15,088 nt of DNA from CAYONZ01 sp964405465 (GTDB lineage Bacteria; Bdellovibrionota; Bdellovibrionia; Bdellovibrionales; JAMPXM01), in NCBI GenBank assembly GCA_964405465.1, contig CAYONZ010000070.1, forward strand, positions 1 through 15,088. The letters are read 5' to 3'. The position numbers were made by a program, and so were the translations under genes. The notes beneath the pieces are model-generated. The model searched no databases. It was not told the origin of the DNA and saw only the letters and a program-made list of their open reading frames with translations. Position 1 is the first letter of the stretch, and the number at the start of each line of letters is the position of its first letter. Of this stretch, positions 14,932 to 15,088 are shown piece after piece.

Positions 14932-15005
14932 GGTGACGTGGCCGAGTGGCTAGGCAGCGGCCTGCAAAGCCGTGTACGGCGGTTCAAATCCGCCCGTCAC
15001 CTCCA
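14932..15005 (+). tRNA. tRNA-Cys (anticodon GCA), CCA encoded
   Basis: All arms fold: acceptor GGTGACG/CGTCACC (14932-14938 with 14995-15001), D stem GCC/GGC, anticodon stem 14957-14961 with 14969-14973 (one G-T pair) and loop CTGCAAA, giving anticodon GCA at 14964-14966; a four-base variable loop; T stem GGCGG/CCGCC with loop TTCAAAT. The discriminator base 15002 is T, the strong identity base for cysteine tRNAs, and CCA is encoded at 15003-15005. Confidence 0.97.
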
Positions 15006-15032
15006 AATTTCCTTTTTAAAAAAATCTCGGCT

Positions 15033-15088
15033 CTTCGGTTCTTCGGTTCTTCGGTTCTTCGGTTCTTCGGTTCTTCGGTTCTTCGGTT
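15033..15088. repeat. Tandem repeat, seven perfect copies of the octamer CTTCGGTT
   Basis: CTTCGGTT repeats without error from 15033 to the last base of the window, so the array is probably cut by the window end. It begins 27 bases after the tRNA CCA. Because the unit is 8 bp, the pattern repeats every 24 bases in codons and has no stop in any of six frames. Confidence 0.95.

Overview
The window reads as chromosomal DNA of a Gram-negative bacterium with moderate GC. It shows Sec signal peptides, two probable lipoproteins, a periplasmic c/d1-haem enzyme, and NfeD/slipin membrane proteins. The mix (SpoIID-type enzyme outside a spore-former, secreted proteins of unknown function, small Cys-rich lipoproteins, AGG/GGAG ribosome sites) reminds me of Bdellovibrionota and relatives. 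That placement is an impression from gene content only; no rRNA or marker phylogeny is available here.

Layout. 1-1665: uvrC, cut at its 5' end by the window edge. 1714-2238 (minus): a small secreted protein of unknown function. 2475-4448 (plus, divergent from it): a cytochrome cd1 nitrite reductase (NirS) carrying an extra N-terminal cytochrome c domain, closed by a good intrinsic terminator. 4531-4731 (minus): a 66-residue zinc-ribbon protein whose ribosome site lies in a predicted hairpin. 4883-5851 (minus): a HAD-IIA phosphatase. 5922-9878 (plus): a compact run, probably an operon, of an unknown 172-residue protein, a long NfeD/ClpP-class membrane protease, a slipin (SPFH protein) and a SpoIID-like peptidoglycan enzyme. 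9879-10383: 505 bases without a gene, with a pyrimidine-rich tract, three copies of a GGCTTCGCC mini-hairpin and a hairpin-dense leader. 10384-11217 and 11339-11962: two probable lipoproteins, then a strong terminator. 12245-13150: XerC/XerD-type recombinase with terminator. 13247-14740: YifB/ComM-type AAA+ ATPase. 14932-15005: tRNA-Cys(GCA) with encoded CCA. 15033-15088: seven perfect copies of an 8-bp tandem repeat running off the window end.

How the genes relate. NfeD and slipin are a known membrane protease/scaffold pair; finding them just upstream of a cell-wall enzyme suggests an envelope-maintenance unit. UvrC, Xer and YifB are DNA-repair or DNA-handling housekeeping genes and do not form a unit. 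The nitrite reductase stands alone: no haem d1 synthesis (nirF, nirN, nirE, nirJ) or nitric oxide reductase gene is present here. The most notable item is the fused NirS, where an electron-donor-like cytochrome appears built into the enzyme. I found no CRISPR array, insertion sequence, prophage or defence island.
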